From Acanthochlamys bracteata (taxonomy: Eukaryota; Streptophyta; Magnoliopsida; Pandanales; Velloziaceae): a DNA stretch of 64,000 nt. Below the pieces are notes generated by a model. It worked only from the letters and a program-made list of their open reading frames with translations. It was not told the origin of the DNA and ran no database searches. The stretch covers positions 6,909,155 through 6,973,154 of the forward strand of contig CM034137.1 of the NCBI GenBank assembly GCA_019914995.1, read 5' to 3'. The translations under genes were made by a program, and so were the position numbers. The stretch's first letter is position 1. Every line of letters begins with the position of its first letter. Shown here piece by piece: positions 60,503 to 64,000 of this stretch.

Positions 60503-63500
60503 TTAGCAAATTTCAGCGCTCCCGTTGCTCTGTTCTTCTTGGACTCTGCACTGGAAGGGATGCAAATGGAATCTGCAACTTCTGCAGCAGTAAGAGATGT
60601 ACTCTCCTTCTTCAAAGCATGCTTCGCAGATGTAAACCTCAAAAGATACAGTGAGCAGTAGTGGATGCTCATGGAGGAAGCTAACAACCACCTGCTCCGA
60701 ACTTTTGGCGATTTCTTCCAATTCTAAGATATGGGGTGATATATACCTGCTGAAGGAGAAGGGAGATTTGGTGTACGAAACGAATGCGACTTCATCGTCC
60801 GTGTTGATGTCGACATGGTTGATGTGCCTGATCCTAGCCCAATCTGGTGCATCCAGATCAAAAAACCTATGGATCAGGCTTAACTTGATCTCACCCGAAA
60901 TCTGGAGATTCTGGAGTCTGGGGAAGAAGCTAGTTGCTGCTGCTGTATTATCGAAAAGCCTTTCAACAAGATTATCCCCATGTCTAATGAGCAGTTTCTG
61001 TAGCTGGGGCAAACCTTCCACATCCTTCAAGTTCTTACAATACGTTATATCTAGAGATTCAAGAGATGCTAGATCTCTAATTCTCTTTAGAGTGTTACAC
61101 CCATCGATTTTTAATTCTCTGATGAAACGAAGGCTTTTGATCTCCTCTAACTCGCCAATAGATGAGATACGCAAGCATGTCAAGGCCGTTGCATGGTTAA
61201 GGAGAGCGTGGGGAATACCTCTCAGCTCCCTGCAAGAATAGATTTTCAACTCTTGCAGCCATGGCAACAACTGCAAGATCCCAATATTTTGTTCTTCCTC
61301 CTCGTTCATCCAGCGCCATTCTTTCCAGCTGTTCATGTTGTCAAATGTAAGTGTATGTAATTTAGGGAAGGAATGAACTGTACTTTCACTGTAATTAAGC
61401 ACCTGGTCTTGCATCGGTGGGAGAAAAAATTCAGGGCCGATTTCAAGAAGTAAAGATATACCACTGATATTCAACTCCTCCAGCCACGGTAGGTGGCACA
61501 ATGTAGGGAGTTTTTCCCACAAAGGGCAACCGCGAAGGCTCAATCTCCTCAAGTTTTGGATCGCAGATGGCGACTCATCTATCCATTTAGGAAATATGTG
61601 AGTACATTGGTAGAATATACATAAATGTTGGAGCCCTAGCGGAGGACGCAACTCTTCCATAACTTCCTCAACTTCTTCATTAGAAGTTGCTTCTATTTCA
61701 CCATCGTACCCCCCACCTATCAATATAAGAGAACTAAGATGAGCTGTGTTTTCCAAAAATGCTCCTCGTCCCTCAACACATCTTGATGCTCTCCCCAAAT
61801 TCCTTACGGACAGTCTTTTGAGCTTTCGTAAAGATCTCAAATCCTCCAATTTGGCAACATCATTTTCGATACAATTGCCATCAGAGACCACAAATCCGTC
61901 GAGCGTCTGAAGTTTCTTAAGATTCCTCACTCCAACTGGAATGCTGTCCAAGCTCGTTTCTTCAACATTGAGATAGAGTAGATTAGTCAATAAATCGATG
62001 TTTTTCGGAAGTCTCTGCAAAGTCTTGCAATAACTCAATTCCAAAAACTGCAGATTTCTCAATGATCCGATACAAGCTGGCATCTCCCTAATACAACTCC
62101 TCTGTAGATTCAGATACCTCAAATGTATAAGGTTCCCTAAAGAGTTAGGTGGCCTTTCTGCGGCAAGATTAATTTGGAGGACTCTAAGATGGCTTAGGAT
62201 GCTAAAGTCATCAATTGAGAAATTTGTCTTCGACCAGTTATCATTCAATAATGTTCTCAGGTAAATGCCTTCCTCCTTCCCTCTCGTCGAAAAAGAAATG
62301 TGTTTCTTTTCAAAATCATTTAAAATGTATACTCGATAAGGTTTCCTTTGCGGCGAAAGATCAGATGAAGTAAACAATACTTCTTTTGATCTTTCGACTG
62401 GTCCACACCATACTTCGTCTCCAGTGAGATGTCGAGCCAAAGACCACATTAGATCATGCATTTTGTAGAAAGGTAAACTGACAATTTCAAAATCCAATTG
62501 GAGAAGACCTCGATCCACCAAACCTTCAAAGTAGCTCAATCCTAATTCTTCAAGATCTTCTTCTTCTTTGCCTTTTATAAAGCCCTCTGCTATCCACAGT
62601 TGAACAACATTCAGTTCCCAATATTCATAATCTTCGGGGAATAAACAAAGATAGAGAAAGCATTGCTTAAGATGCGGCGGGAGATTAGCATAACTAAAGA
62701 ACAAAGCTTCATGTACCCCGTCCGGTAGCTTATTTGTAGTCCTGGATAGATCATCAAGAACTGTCCTCCATTTTCGTGGGTGTAATTCCACTTGTCGTAG
62801 TACTCCGGCAATCGTCCTCACCGCAAGAGGAAGGCCATTACATTTTTTCACAATCGCCATCCCTATTTCTCTGAGGTCTGTGCTTCTTTCTTCTTCACCA
62901 TCTAGAACCATCATCTTGCAAAGCAATGACCAACAATCTTCGTCTGACAATAAAGCTACCTCATGGGATGGTTGAACTACTCCCATTCCTCTTGCAACTT
63001 GTTCATGTCTAGTGGTGATTAAAATTCTGCTACCCGTACCGGCACAATGCAATGGGGCTCCCAAAAGATCATCCCAAAGTCTCTCATTCCAAACATCATC
63101 AAGAACAAGAAAAAATTTCTTCTGCTTAGCAACTTGACCGAGCAAAGGTACAAGCTCTTCCTTCTCTCGGGCATCTCCGCAATCGGCTCCCAGACCTTTT
63201 ATGATGAGTTTAAGGATTCTTATCTCATCAATAGTTTGCGATATGCAAACCCAAATCGGCTCAACCGGATGAAAATGGTTCCGCAAGGATTCATCGCTGC
63301 AGATCTTCTGAGCAAGAGTGGTCTTCCCAATCCCACCCATACCAACAATTGCGTAGATAAGAATATTATGGTTGCTTTGGTTGAGGATCAGCTGCACCAA
63401 TTTCTCGGTATCGTTCTCGATAGCACCACCAACAATGTTAGGATCCATTAACGGTGAGGTCCTTCTGCTAATCCCACTGTCACCATTTTGCAGCTGATCT

Positions 63501-63958
63501 CTACCGGATGTAGGAACAAGGTTGTAGTCTTTCACATCCTTGTTAATACCATCAAGCCGAAGATTGATGGCTTTGATTCTGTCGGCTATATCACTTTTGA
63601 ATTTTGTCTTGCGTAGACACGCAATAATAGGAGTACTACAGCAGCAAGCAACCGTCGAAGGAGATTCTTCTTCTTGTTGTTGTTTTTCAATGAAGTTTTG
63701 AGCTTGAATACTGTAGTCGTCGATGAGATCTTCAGCTTCATACAGGACTTCCTTTAGCTGGTCCAGCCAATACTTGATTATCTCGCTCTCCAGCTGCTTC
63801 GTCTCTGCATCGGCCAACACATTATTGATCATATTCAGCTTCTTGAGCAGTTTGTTCATCTCCTCAGAAACTCCGAGGATCGAAGCAATCCTCTGCTTGG
63901 CATAATCGACGAGCTCCACGGCGAACTTGGAAACGAATGCCTGGAGGACCATGGTCAT
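60503..63958 (-). CDS. NLR4: intact CC-NB-ARC-LRR resistance protein with C-terminal DC1-like domain (1151 aa)
   Basis: A single-exon intracellular immune receptor, same architecture as NLR3. The CC domain has EAEDLIDDY. The NB-ARC domain has GMGGIGKTT, LVLDDVW, SRILITTRH, GLPLAV, FLYLCLFPEDY and KMHD. LRRs follow, and residues 1096-1137 (nt 60548-60673) form the DC1-like motif. In that motif the first pair reads CEAC, the second CRSC, and the end LHPFQC, so all metal-binding positions are kept although surrounding residues differ. The loop before MHD and the LRR surface differ most from NLR3. The linker before NB-ARC (GRDQLQ) resembles NLR1, while the CC start resembles NLR3, suggesting exchange between copies. 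Only about 40 bases of leader remain before the window ends, so its promoter is not visible. Confidence 0.95.
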   Translation of the reverse strand: MTMVLQAFVSKFAVELVDYAKQRIASILGVSEEMNKLLKKLNMINNVLADAETKQLESEIIKYWLDQLKEVLYEAEDLIDDYSIQAQNFIEKQQQEEESPSTVACCCSTPIIACLRKTKFKSDIADRIKAINLRLDGINKDVKDYNLVPTSGRDQLQNGDSGISRRTSPLMDPNIVGGAIENDTEKLVQLILNQSNHNILIYAIVGMGGIGKTTLAQKICSDESLRNHFHPVEPIWVCISQTIDEIRILKLIIKGLGADCGDAREKEELVPLLGQVAKQKKFFLVLDDVWNERLWDDLLGAPLHCAGTGSRILITTRHEQVARGMGVVQPSHEVALLSDEDCWSLLCKMMVLDGEEERSTDLREIGMAIVKKCNGLPLAVRTIAGVLRQVELHPRKWRTVLDDLSRTTNKLPDGVHEALFFSYANLPPHLKQCFLYLCLFPEDYEYWELNVVQLWIAEGFIKGKEEEDLEELGLSYFEGLVDRGLLQLDFEIVSLPFYKMHDLMWSLARHLTGDEVWCGPVERSKEVLFTSSDLSPQRKPYRVYILNDFEKKHISFSTRGKEEGIYLRTLLNDNWSKTNFSIDDFSILSHLRVLQINLAAERPPNSLGNLIHLRYLNLQRSCIREMPACIGSLRNLQFLELSYCKTLQRLPKNIDLLTNLLYLNVEETSLDSIPVGVRNLKKLQTLDGFVVSDGNCIENDVAKLEDLRSLRKLKRLSVRNLGRASRCVEGRGAFLENTAHLSSLILIGGGYDGEIEATSNEEVEEVMEELRPPLGLQHLCIFYQCTHIFPKWIDESPSAIQNLRRLSLRGCPLWEKLPTLCHLPWLEELNISGISLLLEIGPEFFLPPMQDQVLNYSESTVHSFPKLHTLTFDNMNSWKEWRWMNEEEEQNIGILQLLPWLQELKIYSCRELRGIPHALLNHATALTCLRISSIGELEEIKSLRFIRELKIDGCNTLKRIRDLASLESLDITYCKNLKDVEGLPQLQKLLIRHGDNLVERLFDNTAAATSFFPRLQNLQISGEIKLSLIHRFFDLDAPDWARIRHINHVDINTDDEVAFVSYTKSPFSFSRYISPHILELEEIAKSSEQVVVSFLHEHPLLLTVSFEVYICEACFEEGEYISYCCRSCRFHLHPFQCRVQEEQSNGSAEIC

Positions 63959-64000
63959 CTTTGCGCCTTGATCTTCTTTCTTTTTTTTTCTTTAGATGGA
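63959..64000 (-). other. 5' leader of NLR4, cut by the window edge
   Basis: A pyrimidine-rich stretch on the plus strand (purine-rich on the gene strand), matching the leader of NLR3. The upstream region continues outside the window. Confidence 0.5.

Overview
This is nuclear DNA of a flowering plant, most likely a woody eudicot. The evidence is GT-AG introns, very AT-rich spacers full of small transposons, and plant-only gene families (LRK10L receptor kinase, CC-NB-ARC-LRR resistance genes, reticulon B22-like, plant LTR retrotransposons). I cannot name the species from the sequence. All calls come from reading the sequence by eye; no database search or alignment program was used.

Left part (1-17 kb). 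An LRK10L/WAK-associated receptor kinase gene occupies 1.3-8.9 kb. It has two alternative ectodomain exons (1348-2107 and 6605-7328) but only one transmembrane/kinase exon set (7509-8929). Both ectodomain exons end in the same phase and both keep the reading frame when joined to the shared exons. The 4.5 kb between them holds a diverged tandem repeat and a long AT-rich inverted repeat. A small arginine-rich protein of unknown function follows at 10.9 kb, then a hAT-like element with a 7-bp target duplication (13.0-13.8 kb). Next is a five-exon methionine sulfoxide reductase A-like gene (15.7-17.1 kb) with serine at the position of the catalytic cysteine.

Right part (18-64 kb). Four closely related CC-NB-ARC-LRR genes lie on the minus strand, about 3.4 kb each and without introns. 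NLR1 (18750-22174) has at least four frameshifts. NLR2 (34694-38125) has one in-frame stop between the CC and NB-ARC domains and an altered P-loop. NLR3 (44363-47803, 1146 aa) and NLR4 (60503-63958, 1151 aa) are open throughout. All four end in a DC1-like (divergent C1, Cys/His zinc-binding) motif after the LRRs, which I read as an integrated domain fixed before the cluster expanded. Sequence 3' of the genes and several hundred bases 5' of them are copied along with them. NLR1 and NLR2 also share an MsrA-like neighbour, intact beside NLR1 and broken beside NLR2.

The spaces between NLR copies hold broken pieces of unrelated genes: an NAD+-type mitochondrial carrier, an MsrA-like copy, an ABHD17-type hydrolase, UTP25 and a reticulon B22-like gene. 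They also hold a Ty1/copia element truncated in its integrase region, an Athila-like fold-back insertion flanked by about 450-bp direct repeats, two hAT-like elements, a TRIM, a non-autonomous CACTA element and several MITEs. The region looks like a resistance cluster growing by segmental duplication, with gene loss, exchange between copies and repeated transposon insertion.
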